A stretch of 64,000 nucleotides of DNA from Aliihoeflea aestuarii (GCF_024105665.1 NZ_JAAAMK010000001.1:310001-374000), one strand, 5' to 3'. Positions 44,674 to 53,824 are shown, counted from the first letter of the stretch. Notes: generated by a model not told the origin, from the letters alone. Made by a program: numbers and translations.

Positions 44674-45774
44674 TTACTGGCCGGTGACGACACGCGTCCA
44701 GTTGCGCGTCAGGACGCGCTGCGCGCGCTGGTCCTTCGGCGTGACGGTGAAGAGGTTGGCGAGCGTTTCCTCATCCGGATAGATCGCGGTGTCCTCGACG
44801 ATTTCCGCCTCGATGAACTCCTGCGAGGCCAGATTTCCGTTCGGATAATAGACGTAGTTCGTCGCGCGTGCCGCGACTTCCGGGTCCATGATGAAATTCA
44901 GGAATTCGTGCGCCTCCTCGACGTTCTGCGCGTCGGCCGGGATCGCCATCTGGTCGAACCACATCTGCGTGCCTTCCTCGGGGATGGCGTAGGCGACCTC
45001 GACGCCGTTGCCGGCCTCTTCGGCACGATCGGCAGCCTGGAACACGTCGCCCGACCAGCCGATCGCAAGGCAGATGTCACCATTGGCGAGCGCGTTGATG
45101 TATTCGGACGAATGGAAACGACGGATCGACGGGCGCACCGACATGATGAGATCGGTCGCGGCGGTCATCTCGTCCTGATCATCGCTGTTCGGATCATGCC
45201 CGAGATAGTTCAGCGCGACCGGCATCACGTCCGTCGGCGAATCGAGAAAGTAGACGCCGCAGGAGGCGAGCTTCTGCATGTTTTCCGGATCGAACACGAC
45301 GTCCCAGCTCGTGATCTCGTCGACGCCGAGCGCCTCCTGGATCATCGCGACGTTGTAACCGATGCCGACCGTACCCCACATGTAATTGACCGAAAAGGTG
45401 TTGTCGGGGTCGTAGGTGGCGACGCGGCTCGAGACCATGTCCCACATGTTCTCCAGATTTGGCAGCTTCGACTTGTCGAGCGGCTGGTAGACGCCCGCCT
45501 CGATCTGCCGCGCCATGAAGGGGCTCGCAGTCGGCACGACGACGTCATAGCCGGACGAACCCGCCAGAAGGCGCGTTTCGAGGATTTCGTTGGAATCATA
45601 CACGTCGTAGACGACGCGGATGCCGGTCTGCTCGGTAAAGTCTTCCAGAATGGAGGCGTCGATATAGTCCGACCAGTTGAAGACGTTGACCACGCGATCC
45701 TGGGCGCTGAGCGGGGCCGCCGTCAGGATCAATGCCGACGACAGTGCAGCGCCTGCGAGCACGAGTTTCTTCAT
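44674..45774 (-). CDS. potF: Putrescine periplasmic binding protein PotF
   Basis: This 366-residue exported protein is the PotD/PotF type. The signal peptide is MKKLVLAGAALSSALILTAA, and the mature start VVNVFNWSDYIDASILEDF is the polyamine-binding family hallmark. Further segments are SSGYDVVVPTASPFM and NYMWGTVGIGYN. A GAGGAGA ribosome-binding site lies directly upstream. It heads potFGHI and is preceded by a gamma-glutamylputrescine synthetase-like gene 100 bases upstream, so uptake and catabolism are linked. Confidence 0.94.
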   Translation of the reverse strand: MKKLVLAGAALSSALILTAAPLSAQDRVVNVFNWSDYIDASILEDFTEQTGIRVVYDVYDSNEILETRLLAGSSGYDVVVPTASPFMARQIEAGVYQPLDKSKLPNLENMWDMVSSRVATYDPDNTFSVNYMWGTVGIGYNVAMIQEALGVDEITSWDVVFDPENMQKLASCGVYFLDSPTDVMPVALNYLGHDPNSDDQDEMTAATDLIMSVRPSIRRFHSSEYINALANGDICLAIGWSGDVFQAADRAEEAGNGVEVAYAIPEEGTQMWFDQMAIPADAQNVEEAHEFLNFIMDPEVAARATNYVYYPNGNLASQEFIEAEIVEDTAIYPDEETLANLFTVTPKDQRAQRVLTRNWTRVVTGQ

Positions 45775-45874
45775 TATGTTCTCCTCTGTCGGATATTCGT
45801 AGAACCGCGTTTCGCGCGGGCCTTGTTGACGCCAAACCTATTTTCGTTTTTGCAGCGCGGCAAGCCGAAAGCAC

Positions 45875-47278
45875 TTACAGATAGGTGGTGCGCTCCAGCG
45901 GTGTGATCTCAGCCCAGAAGGCGATGATCTCGGCCCGTTTCAGATCGCGGTAGACCTTGGCGAGAAGCGGCCCGAGAGCACGGTCCGCAAAGGCGCTCTT
46001 TTCCATCAGAAGAAGCGCATCGTCCATGTCGTCGGGGAGCATCAGCGCATCCTCGTCGTCATAGGCATTGCCCTCGACCGGCGGCGGCGGCACGGCGTTG
46101 GCTTCCACGCCCTCGACCATGCCCTGAATGATCGCGGACAGGACCAGATAGGGGTTGGCGTCGGCACCCGCGATACGGTGCTCGACGCGACGATTCTCTT
46201 CGTTCGATACCGGGATCCGCAGCGCGACGGAGCGATTGTTGTACGCCCACACCGCGCGCGTCGGCGCATAGGAGCCGGGCGTGATGCGGCGAAAGCCGTT
46301 CCAGGTGTTGATGAAGAGAAGCAGTGATTCCGGCATCGTCTTCAAAAGCCCGGCAACGGCGGATTCCAGCCGCTTTTGACCGCCCTCGCCGCCGAAGATG
46401 TTGCAGCCCTCGCCATCCAGCATGGACGCGTGGACATGCATGCCATTGCCTGCATATTCAAGGAAGGGCTTGGCCATGAATGTCGCCGTCAGCCCGTGCG
46501 CCCGTGCGCAGCCGAGCACGATGCGGCGCAGCATGATCACGTCGTCGGCGGCTTTGAGAGGATCGGCGCGATGTTTGAGATTGACCTCGAACTGGCCGGG
46601 CGCCGCTTCCTTGATGATCGTGTCGATCGGCAGGCCTTGAGCGTCGGCCGCATCGCGGATCATGTCGAAAAGGTCGGCATGTTCTGCCAGATCGTCGAGG
46701 CCGTACATGCGCAGGCGATCGGGTCCAGCCGTCGCACCGACAGGCCCCGGCATGCCGTCATCCCAATCGGTGTTGGGATCGAGTAGGTAGAATTCGAGTT
46801 CGAAGGCAACGACAGGGAAAAAGCCCTTCGCGTTCACTTCCGCGATCTTCTTCTTCAGCACCTGACGCGGGTCGGCCATAAAGGGCTCGCCTTCGGGCGT
46901 AAAGGTCTGCAGCAGCACCTGCGCCGTCTTGCGCTTGGCCCATGGCACGATGGAGAGCGTTTCGCGCGTCGCGCGGCAATAGCCGTCCTTGTCGCCCGTT
47001 TCGATGTGCAGTCCGGTCGCCTCGACCTCACGGCCCCAGACATCCAGACCGTGCAGGGACATGGGGAAATTGATGCCTTCCTCAAAGGCCTTCTTCAAGG
47101 CATCGCCCGGCGCCCATTTGCCGCGCATGACGCCATTGGGGTCCACGAGCAGGAATTCGACGGCCTCGATGTCGGGATGTTCTTCGATGAAGGCGCGATA
47201 TTCGCGCTCGTGATCGGGAGAAACAAAGTCCGATCCGGCCGCTTTCGGCTGGGGCGGGGGTGCCGCCAGAACTTCCAT
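45875..47278 (-). CDS. puuA: Gamma-glutamylputrescine synthetase-like (glutamine synthetase family), copy 1
   Basis: This glutamine synthetase-family protein (467 residues) most likely gamma-glutamylates putrescine at the expense of ATP, the first step of the Puu pathway. The GS fold shows as VAFELEFYLLD, EAAPGQFEVNLKH, and GNGMHVHASM, with the RIPVSNEENRRVEHRIAGAD segment and DANPYLVLSAI. The start is uncertain: ATG 47278 is used, with a TTG at 47326 in frame. The gene is upstream of potFGHI on the same strand, which supports a polyamine substrate. A second paralogue is at 55074. Confidence 0.85.
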   Translation of the reverse strand: MEVLAAPPPQPKAAGSDFVSPDHEREYRAFIEEHPDIEAVEFLLVDPNGVMRGKWAPGDALKKAFEEGINFPMSLHGLDVWGREVEATGLHIETGDKDGYCRATRETLSIVPWAKRKTAQVLLQTFTPEGEPFMADPRQVLKKKIAEVNAKGFFPVVAFELEFYLLDPNTDWDDGMPGPVGATAGPDRLRMYGLDDLAEHADLFDMIRDAADAQGLPIDTIIKEAAPGQFEVNLKHRADPLKAADDVIMLRRIVLGCARAHGLTATFMAKPFLEYAGNGMHVHASMLDGEGCNIFGGEGGQKRLESAVAGLLKTMPESLLLFINTWNGFRRITPGSYAPTRAVWAYNNRSVALRIPVSNEENRRVEHRIAGADANPYLVLSAIIQGMVEGVEANAVPPPPVEGNAYDDEDALMLPDDMDDALLLMEKSAFADRALGPLLAKVYRDLKRAEIIAFWAEITPLERTTYL

Positions 47279-47387
47279 GTTGGGTTCGTTGTTGTTCTGG
47301 AGAACGCCCGTTGCCGTGGGATGCAAGATAGACCTGTATGATTGTTGCGGATTGTTACAGGGTGCCCCTGTGCCAGCCCCGAGTCAA

Positions 47388-48335
47388 TCAGTTCGGCTGC
47401 GGCATTCCCGTCACGCCGGGCTTTGCCGGGCGGCGCTGGCGGCGAAATTCGAGCGCGATATGGACAAGCAGCGCCGCAAAGACGATCGCGCCGCCTACGA
47501 TCGTTCTGGTCGACGGAATCTCGGCATGGACGAGCCAGACCCAGACCGGGCCGAGCAGCGTTTCGAACGTGCCCAGCAATGCCGCGAAGGCCGCCGGGAT
47601 CAGCCGCGCGCCGCTGGCGAAGCAGGCAAGTCCAAGGCCGAGATTGATCGCGCCGAAGGCGAATAGAAATCCCATGTCGGATGTGGAAACGGCAAAGCTG
47701 CCCGCCTGCGTGAAGGCGAAGGACGCAGCGATCAACGTGCCGAGGCAGGCCGCAGGGGTCATGCGCACATGCGAGAAGCGTCGTGTGATCAGCGTCGCAC
47801 AGGCGAAGACGAGCGCGATCAGGACCGCAAGGCCATCACCTATCGGAGACACTTGTCCCGTCAGCGATTCCGAAACCATCACGCCGACGCCGAAGATGAC
47901 GGCCGCGATCGCTGCCCATGTCGCCGGCGCGACGCGTTCGCGGAACAGAATCCAGGACATCAGCGCCGCGATGAGCGGCACGCCCGCCTGCATCAAAAGC
48001 ACGTTCGCGACCGTCGTGTAGGAGAGCGCGACGACGAATGACGTCGACGCGGTGGCGAAGCAAAGGCCAACTGCGACGCCCGGCAATCCCATGCGCAGGA
48101 AGAGGTTCTTCGTGCCGTTGACGCCGTCGCGCCAGACCATGAATCCGATAAGGAACGCGGCGGCCCAGACGGAGCGCCAGAATATGATCGTCCACGAATC
48201 CGGCGTCTCGATAAAGCGCGCGATCGCCCCGCCGAAACTCCAGAACAGCGCCGAGAGGAAGACCAGCGCAAGACCGACCCGCTCCTCGCGCTGTGGCACG
48301 GCGGGCATTGCAGCGACATGCACCGTCTCGGACAT
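47388..48335 (-). CDS. EamA/DMT-family transporter
   Basis: The 315-residue protein has about ten membrane segments arranged as two EamA (DUF6) repeats, beginning LALVFLSALFWSFGGAIARF and again AACLGTLIAASFAFTQAG. Members of the drug/metabolite transporter superfamily export amino acids, metabolites or drugs; no substrate can be assigned. The start chosen, MSETVHVAAMPAVPQ, gives a short N-terminal tail; an ATG eight codons upstream is the alternative. Its promoter region is shared with the divergent MsrQ-like gene. Confidence 0.87.
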   Translation of the reverse strand: MSETVHVAAMPAVPQREERVGLALVFLSALFWSFGGAIARFIETPDSWTIIFWRSVWAAAFLIGFMVWRDGVNGTKNLFLRMGLPGVAVGLCFATASTSFVVALSYTTVANVLLMQAGVPLIAALMSWILFRERVAPATWAAIAAVIFGVGVMVSESLTGQVSPIGDGLAVLIALVFACATLITRRFSHVRMTPAACLGTLIAASFAFTQAGSFAVSTSDMGFLFAFGAINLGLGLACFASGARLIPAAFAALLGTFETLLGPVWVWLVHAEIPSTRTIVGGAIVFAALLVHIALEFRRQRRPAKPGVTGMPQPN

Positions 48336-48433
48336 TTCGAAGATTCCAGCGAGCGCCATGTATGCGTGCGGATTTTCTAGGCCCGAACGACAGCCATGGC
48401 GTGATCCACGAGGTTCGGCTAATTGGCTCACCG

Positions 48434-49009
48434 ATGCTTCTCAATTCGCGACCTTTCCTGTTCGGTTTGCTGATGGTGCCGTCGCTCGCGATGCTCGCCC
48501 CGCTGGCATTGAGTGCGCCGTTGCGCGTGCCGATCCGCCCGACCGGCGAGGCGGCGGCCGTGCTGCTCATCCTCGCGCTGGCAATCACGCCGCTGCATGT
48601 GCTGTTCGGCCCTTCGCGCTGGACGCTCTGGCTCACCCGCCAGCGCCGCGCCATCGGGCTTGCCGCCTTTAGCTATTCGGCGATCCACACGGTCGTTTTC
48701 TCCGCCTCGATCGGCAGTCTGGCCGACATCATCGCCGGCATGGCGTGGGCTTCGATGTGGACCGGCTGGCTGGCCTTTGCATCTCTGGCCGCCCTCGCGC
48801 TCATTTCAAACGATGCCTCGATGCGCCGGCTCGGGCGAAGCTGGAAGCGGGTTCAACGCCTCGCCTATCCGGCCGCCGTTTTGACACTGGCGCACTGGCT
48901 GCTCGTGACGCGCGACTGGACGGAGGCTCTATTGTGGTTCGCGCCGCTCGCCCTCTTGCAAATCGCGCGCGCTGTCGTGACCTTGCGACGCGACAAAAGG
49001 AGAGCCTGA
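48434..49009 (+). CDS. MsrQ-like ferric-reductase-type heme membrane protein
   Basis: The 191-residue membrane protein has a ferric reductase-like transmembrane domain. It includes GLAAFSYSAIHTVVF with a histidine in the helix, and RLGRSWKRVQRLAYPAAVL followed by AHWLLV with a second histidine, the pattern of heme ligands in MsrQ. MsrQ passes electrons to the periplasmic methionine sulfoxide reductase MsrP, but no msrP gene is adjacent, so it may serve another partner. The start at the ATG before LLNSRPFLFG is chosen because it opens the first membrane helix. It overlaps the quinone oxidoreductase by one base. Confidence 0.75.
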   Translation: MLLNSRPFLFGLLMVPSLAMLAPLALSAPLRVPIRPTGEAAAVLLILALAITPLHVLFGPSRWTLWLTRQRRAIGLAAFSYSAIHTVVFSASIGSLADIIAGMAWASMWTGWLAFASLAALALISNDASMRRLGRSWKRVQRLAYPAAVLTLAHWLLVTRDWTEALLWFAPLALLQIARAVVTLRRDKRRA

Positions 49010-49986
49010 TGAAAGCTGGCTGGTACGAGAAGAACGGCGAGGCGCGGGACGTGCTCGTGGTCGGCGAGATGGAAACGCCGAAGGCAGGGCCGGGCGAGGT
49101 TCTGGTGCGGCTGAGGACGTCCGGGGTCAATCCATCGGATGTCAAAAGCCGCAAGGCCCGCCCCTTGATCGCGCCGCGCATCGTGCCGCATTCGGACGGC
49201 GCTGGCGTCATCGAGGCCGTAGGTGAAGGCGTTGCTACCGCACGGATCGGCGAGCGCGTCTTCATCTGGAACGGGCAATGGAAGCGGGCCTTCGGCACCG
49301 CGGCCGAGTTCATCGCCGTGCCCAACGGGCAGGCCGTGCGCTTGGCCGAAGCGGTCGATTTCGACGCAGGTGCCTGCCTTGGCATTCCGGCGCTCACCGC
49401 GCTTCATGCCGTGAAGCTCCATGGCGACATTGCCGGCAAGACATTGCTTGTCACCGGCGCGGCAGCCTCGGTCGGGCATTATGCCGTCCAGATCGCGAAG
49501 CTCGCCGGCGCGCGCGTCATCGGCACGGCGTCGGATTCGCGTCGCGATCATGCGCTCGATGCAGGCTGCGACGAGGTGATCGATTACCGCGCGGAAGACG
49601 TCGTCGCACGCGTCAAGGACCTGACGGGCGGCAAAGGTGCCGACGGCATCATCGACATGGATTTGTCCTCGACCGCCGCGCTCCTGCCCGGCGGGGTCCT
49701 CGTGCCACATGGCAAGCTCGTCTGCTACGGCTCGAACGTCGCCGCGGACGTGCCGGTGTCCTTTCCTGCCCTCTTGTGGGGCAGCCTGACCTTGCAGGTC
49801 TTCGTCGTCTACGAACTGACCACCAACGAACGCGCGGTGCGGCTGAAGGAACTGGGCGAACTGCTCGACGCCGGCAAGCTCAGACACGCCATCGGCGCGA
49901 CTTTTCCGATTGATGAAATCGCTGCTGCGCACGAGGCGGTCGAACAAGGACAGATCATCGGGAATGTGGTTCTGCGTGTGGATTGA
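49009..49986 (+). CDS. Zinc-free quinone oxidoreductase-type MDR protein
   Basis: This 325-residue medium-chain dehydrogenase/reductase resembles NADPH:quinone oxidoreductase. It shows VRLRTSGVNPSDVKSR at the N-terminus, PHSDGAGVIEAVGEGV, and the NADPH-binding stretch VTGAAASVGHYAVQIAKL. Zinc-binding cysteines typical of alcohol dehydrogenases are absent. AAAGGAGAG precedes the ATG and the start overlaps the upstream MsrQ-like stop, so the two are co-expressed. That pairing suggests a redox role, but the substrate is unknown. Confidence 0.88.
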   Translation: MKAGWYEKNGEARDVLVVGEMETPKAGPGEVLVRLRTSGVNPSDVKSRKARPLIAPRIVPHSDGAGVIEAVGEGVATARIGERVFIWNGQWKRAFGTAAEFIAVPNGQAVRLAEAVDFDAGACLGIPALTALHAVKLHGDIAGKTLLVTGAAASVGHYAVQIAKLAGARVIGTASDSRRDHALDAGCDEVIDYRAEDVVARVKDLTGGKGADGIIDMDLSSTAALLPGGVLVPHGKLVCYGSNVAADVPVSFPALLWGSLTLQVFVVYELTTNERAVRLKELGELLDAGKLRHAIGATFPIDEIAAAHEAVEQGQIIGNVVLRVD

Positions 49987-49992
49987 GATGCA

Positions 49993-50279
49993 TCACGCTA
50001 CACGATGCTCGATTTCGGATAACTCAGCATCGTCAACCAGGGCGAGGTCGTAGTTGGCCTGGAGGTTCATCCAGAATTGCGGCGTGTACCGAAATACTTT
50101 GCCAATCGAGCGGCCGTATCTGCTGTAATTGTACGTGCTTCTCGAACGAGCTTTTCGATGCGGTCACGAGGCACATGCAAGGCTTTCGCCAGAGCACCAG
50201 CCGAAAGTTCATACTCGACCAGAAAGTCCTCACGAAGAATTTCGCCGGGATGGACTGGACGTGGCTTCAGTTCAGGCAT
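49993..50279 (-). pseudogene. higA: HigA-family antitoxin, disrupted by a one-base frameshift
   Basis: The first 63 codons (starting MPELKPRPVHPGEILREDF) encode a normal HigA-type XRE antitoxin, with the helix-turn-helix LSAGALAKALHVPRDRIEK. After KYFGT the frame runs into a stop at 50067, giving a 70-residue product ending RRNSG. In the next frame, from about 50089 to 49993, the expected family ending continues as PQFWMNLQANYDLALV and on to EIEHRVA. Deletion of one base near 50089 explains this. The DNA-binding part remains and could still bind the operator. A sequencing error is possible. The ribosome-binding site is TGAGGTG. Confidence 0.8.
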
Positions 50280-50287
50280 CTGACACC

Positions 50288-50569
50288 TCAATGATAATCG
50301 ACAATTTCAACGTCATATGCATTCCCGTCGCGCCAGATGAAGCAAAGACGCCATTGGCCGCTAGTCCGCACGGAATGCTGCCCGGCACGATCCCCCTTCA
50401 ACGCTTCCAGATTGTTCGACGGTGGTACGCTCATGTCCGGCAGCATTGAGGCGGCATCCAGTTGGGCCAGTTTGCGCTGCGCTCGTGCGATCAAATCGGA
50501 CGGAAAGCCCTTGACCGACTTGCCCGCCCGGATCGCTGGAATACGCTTGTCGCACATCGATCCGATCAT
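50288..50569 (-). CDS. higB: HigB/RelE-family mRNA-interferase toxin
   Basis: This 93-residue protein is a HigB-type RelE-superfamily toxin that cleaves mRNA in the ribosome. Features are KLAQLDAASMLPDMSVPPSN, LEALKGDRAGQHSVR and the C-terminal GQWRLCFIWRDG with VEIVDYH. The reading frame is intact and of normal length. The antitoxin gene follows eight bases behind the stop, the standard higBA order. Because the antitoxin frame is broken, either the truncated antitoxin still neutralises HigB or the toxin is inactive. It shares only 40 bases with the ScfR-type gene upstream, which contain its operator. Confidence 0.85.
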   Translation of the reverse strand: MIGSMCDKRIPAIRAGKSVKGFPSDLIARAQRKLAQLDAASMLPDMSVPPSNNLEALKGDRAGQHSVRTSGQWRLCFIWRDGNAYDVEIVDYH

Positions 50570-50575
50570 CTGATT

Positions 50576-50594
50576 TGTATCCTGATGAGATACA
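50576..50594. promoter_or_regulatory. Palindromic operator of higBA
   Basis: TGTATC, seven bases, GATACA forms a perfect dyad at 50576-50594, six bases upstream of the higB start. HigA or a HigBA complex normally represses its own promoter through such a palindrome. Confidence 0.6.
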
Positions 50595-50609
50595 TTTTGT
50601 AACCACCTC

Positions 50610-52040
50610 CTACTGAAAATCGAACGCGCTCAGCCCAGTCACCATCTCGTCGAGGCCGAGCGGGCGGGTGACGGGGGGTTCGGCGCGGGCGAGGCAGCCG
50701 ATGCGCTCGCACAGCCGGCAGGCCGGTCCGATGGCGATCGCCCCGAGGGTCTGTTTGCCGCCCGGTTGCACCGGCAGCGCGCCCGCATAGACGAGATCGT
50801 CCTTGAAGCCGATGTCGCACCCTATGAGGATCGCAGTGCGGCGTGGTCGTTCGGTGAATGAGCCTTGCGGGCCTTCCAGCGTGCGGCTGATGGTCAGGAA
50901 TTCCGCGCCGTCCGGCATTTCCACCGCTTCGACGAAAATCTGTCCCGGCTGGCCGAAGGCGGCATGGACGGCGAGCTTGGGGCATGCACCGCCGAAACGC
51001 GCCTGAGGAAACCCTTGCGCACCCGCACGCCGGAAGCGATTGCCGGCCTGATCGAGTTCCAGCATGAAAAACGGCACACCGGGGAGTGTCATGCGGCCGA
51101 GCATCGTCAACCGGTTCGCCGCCTGCTCGAAAGAGACGCCGAAGCGCGAGCGCAGAATATCGATGTCGTAGCGTGCGCGTACCGCAGCCGCATGGAACGC
51201 CTGATAGGGCATCATCAGTGCGTGGGCGGCGTAGCGCGCGAGCTCGAACCGGGCAAGACGCCGCGCCTCGTCGCTCGACAGTTTCAACGCCTGCACCTCG
51301 GCCGCGATGGCAACGCTCATGCGCACGAGGCAGGCTTCCATCGCCACCTCGCGCAACTGGTCGAAGGGCGACAGGCGCTCCGAGATGAAAAGCCGCTGCG
51401 AATGGCGATCATAGCGGCGGCGCCAGTTCGGCATGGTCGCGACCGGCAGCACCTTGACGACGATGCCGTGTTCGCGCCGCAGCCACTCCTTCAAGGCCGG
51501 CATCAATTCGTCGCCGCCGAGCAGTTTGTTGAAGGCTTCGGCCTCCTCCTCGATCTTCGCAAAATGGTTGGCACGGCGCTCCAGCACCTCACGCACCTCG
51601 TCGATCGGCAGACGCGCGGACGAGATAGTTGCCCGGCCTTCCCGGTTCAAAAGATCGGACAGGTCGGTCAGGCGCTCGGCCTGCTCGCGATAGGCGCGGT
51701 AAAGCTTGGCGATTGCGGCCGCCGCGTTGGGCGCGCCTTCTGCCAGTTCGATCAGTTCCTGATCACCCGGCAGTTCGCCGGACAGCAAAGGGTCGGCAAA
51801 AATTTCCTTGAGCGCGGTTACGGTTCCGGTCCCTTCCCCCTGCAACTCGTCCGGCTCGATCTTGAAAACGCTGGCAAGCTTCAAGATCAACTGGACTGTT
51901 AGCGGGCGCTGGTTGCGCTCGATCAGGTTGAGGTAGGACGGCGAAATGCCCAGCGCCTCGGCCATCGCCATCTGGGTCAGGCCCTTGCCGTTGCGAATGC
52001 GCCGGATGCGCGGTCCGGCGAATATCTTCTGGTCCGCCAT
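50610..52040 (-). CDS. ScfR/RamB-type short-chain fatty acyl-CoA regulator
   Basis: This 476-residue regulator has an N-terminal XRE helix-turn-helix (LTQMAMAEALGISPSYLNLI, ERNQRPLTVQLILKLASVF), an IrrE/ImmA-like middle region, and a C-terminal ScfR/DUF2083 domain with CPKLAVHAAFG and a cluster of cysteines (GPACRLCERIGCLAR). Members such as ScfR and RamB sense short-chain acyl-CoA or acetate status and regulate glyoxylate-shunt and acetate genes. It is divergent from aceA over a 198-base region containing repeated TTTACA elements, one abutting its own start codon, which indicates control of aceA and autoregulation. Confidence 0.88.
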   Translation of the reverse strand: MADQKIFAGPRIRRIRNGKGLTQMAMAEALGISPSYLNLIERNQRPLTVQLILKLASVFKIEPDELQGEGTGTVTALKEIFADPLLSGELPGDQELIELAEGAPNAAAAIAKLYRAYREQAERLTDLSDLLNREGRATISSARLPIDEVREVLERRANHFAKIEEEAEAFNKLLGGDELMPALKEWLRREHGIVVKVLPVATMPNWRRRYDRHSQRLFISERLSPFDQLREVAMEACLVRMSVAIAAEVQALKLSSDEARRLARFELARYAAHALMMPYQAFHAAAVRARYDIDILRSRFGVSFEQAANRLTMLGRMTLPGVPFFMLELDQAGNRFRRAGAQGFPQARFGGACPKLAVHAAFGQPGQIFVEAVEMPDGAEFLTISRTLEGPQGSFTERPRRTAILIGCDIGFKDDLVYAGALPVQPGGKQTLGAIAIGPACRLCERIGCLARAEPPVTRPLGLDEMVTGLSAFDFQ

Positions 52041-52180
52041 TTTACAATGCCTTTACAGACCTGCCGATTGACAATTTTTACAAATTTACACGCAGCGCAT
52101 GTCAAAGACAATACAGCATGACCCTTTTGAAACAGAGCTTTTGCGCATTTTCCTCGTTGAATTTCGCAGTGCAATGTAAA
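52041..52180. promoter_or_regulatory. Clustered TTTACA/TGTAAA elements between the ScfR-type gene and aceA
   Basis: TTTACA occurs at 52041-52046, 52052-52057, 52077-52082 and 52085-52090, and its complement TGTAAA at 52175-52180. The first abuts the regulator's start codon. Such a concentration in AT-rich control DNA suggests binding sites for the divergent ScfR-type regulator controlling both genes. The motif assignment is inference. Confidence 0.5.
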
Positions 52181-52238
52181 TCCGAATTGACCACCTGCAA
52201 TGAATGTCAGGCATCGGATTTATCGCGTGGAGAGCATT

Positions 52239-53528
52239 ATGACTGATTTTTACAACCTCGTCCCATCTGCACCGGAAGGTCGCTACGAAGGCATCGAGCG
52301 TCCCTACACGACCGAGGACGTGAAGCGGCTGCGCGGCTCGGTCCAGATTCGTCATACACTCGCCGAGAACGGCGCGAACAGGCTGTGGAAGCTCATCCAC
52401 GAGGAAGATTTCGTCAACGCGCTCGGCGCGCTTTCGGGCAATCAGGCCATGCAGATGGTCCGCGCGGGACTGAAGGCGATCTATCTGTCCGGCTGGCAGG
52501 TCGCGGCCGACGCCAACACCGCATCGGCCATGTATCCCGACCAGTCGCTTTATCCGGCCAACGCCGCTCCCGAGCTTGCCAAGCGTATCAACAAGACGTT
52601 GCAGCGCGCCGACCAGATCGAGACCTCGGAAGGCAACGGCCTTTCGGTCGACACCTGGTTCGCGCCGATCGTCGCCGATGCGGAAGCCGGTTTCGGCGGG
52701 CCGCTCAACGCATTCGAGATCATGAAGGCGTTCATCGAGGCGGGCGTCGCGGGTGTCCATTTCGAGGACCAACTGGCATCTGAAAAGAAGTGCGGGCATC
52801 TGGGCGGCAAGGTCCTGATCCCCACCGCCGCGCATATCCGCAACCTCAACGCGGCGCGCCTCGCCGCGGACGTGATGGGCGTGCCGACGCTGATCGTCGC
52901 GCGCACCGACGCCGAGGCCGCCAAGCTTTTGACTTCTGACATCGACGAGCGCGACGCGCCCTTCGTCGATCAGGACAAGGGTCGCACGGTCGAGGGTTTC
53001 TACAACGTCAAGAACGGCATCGAACCGTGCATCGCGCGCGCCATCGCCTATGCGCCGCATTGCGACCTGATCTGGATGGAGACCGGTAAGCCGGACCTGG
53101 AGCAGGCACGCAAATTCGCCGAGGCCGTCCAGAAGGAACATCCGGGCAAGATGCTCGCCTACAATTGCTCGCCATCGTTCAACTGGAAGAAGAATCTCGA
53201 CGACGCAACGATCGCCAAGTTCCAGCGCGAACTCGGCGCCATGGGCTACAAGTTCCAGTTCATCACACTCGCCGGCTTCCACCAGCTCAATTACGGCATG
53301 TTCGAACTGGCGCGCGGCTACAAGGACCGCCAGATGGCGGCCTATTCCGAGCTTCAGGAAGCCGAGTTCGCCGCCGAGGCAAACGGTTATACGGCGACCA
53401 AGCATCAGCGCGAAGTCGGCACCAGCTATTTCGACGCCGTTTCGATGGCCATCACCGGCGGCAAGTCGTCCACGACCGCCATGCACGAATCCACTGAACA
53501 CGAGCAATTCCGCCCGGCGGCGGAATAA
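52239..53528 (+). CDS. aceA: Isocitrate lyase
   Basis: Isocitrate lyase splits isocitrate to succinate and glyoxylate, the first step of the glyoxylate shunt needed for growth on acetate, fatty acids or PHB. The 429-residue protein is of family length. The catalytic signature [14 protein letters not shown] is at about residues 181-194, and [19 protein letters not shown] and [17 protein letters not shown] are clear. The ATG before [13 protein letters not shown] is used, with a GGAGAG ribosome-binding site. A small DUF gene follows 32 bases later. Confidence 0.97.
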   Translation: MTDFYNLVPSAPEGRYEGIERPYTTEDVKRLRGSVQIRHTLAENGANRLWKLIHEEDFVNALGALSGNQAMQMVRAGLKAIYLSGWQVAADANTASAMYPDQSLYPANAAPELAKRINKTLQRADQIETSEGNGLSVDTWFAPIVADAEAGFGGPLNAFEIMKAFIEAGVAGVHFEDQLASEKKCGHLGGKVLIPTAAHIRNLNAARLAADVMGVPTLIVARTDAEAAKLLTSDIDERDAPFVDQDKGRTVEGFYNVKNGIEPCIARAIAYAPHCDLIWMETGKPDLEQARKFAEAVQKEHPGKMLAYNCSPSFNWKKNLDDATIAKFQRELGAMGYKFQFITLAGFHQLNYGMFELARGYKDRQMAAYSELQEAEFAAEANGYTATKHQREVGTSYFDAVSMAITGGKSSTTAMHESTEHEQFRPAAE

Positions 53529-53560
53529 TCCCGTCCGCAGCATCAGCAGGAGTAACGGAC

Positions 53561-53797
53561 ATGACACCCAACACACGCGTCAAGGAACGGGCCGAGGAAC
53601 AATCCTCGTCCATGAGCGGCGACCAGCAGGCAGCAATCCGCATGCTCGCCAACGACCTTCATCGCCTCAACCAGTCGGTCATGAAGGCCGTGGAAGCGGG
53701 TGTGTCGGTCGAACTCGTGCGCTCGGCCCGCCACCATGGCGGCGAAGGCAACTGGGGCGACCTGCTCATTCCGGTGATCGTGACGAAGAGCGCCTGA
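53561..53797 (+). CDS. Small conserved protein downstream of aceA (78 aa)
   Basis: The 78-residue product has a hydrophilic N-terminal half and a recognisable C-terminal segment, VSVELVRSARHHGGEGNWGD followed by LLIPVIV. I recall proteins of this kind accompanying aceA in alphaproteobacteria but cannot name a function. An AGGAG ribosome-binding site precedes the ATG. It is likely co-transcribed with aceA and the pair is closed by a terminator. Confidence 0.7.
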   Translation: MTPNTRVKERAEEQSSSMSGDQQAAIRMLANDLHRLNQSVMKAVEAGVSVELVRSARHHGGEGNWGDLLIPVIVTKSA

Positions 53798-53824
53798 GCG
53801 CTGGCGAAATCAGCTTCATACGAC

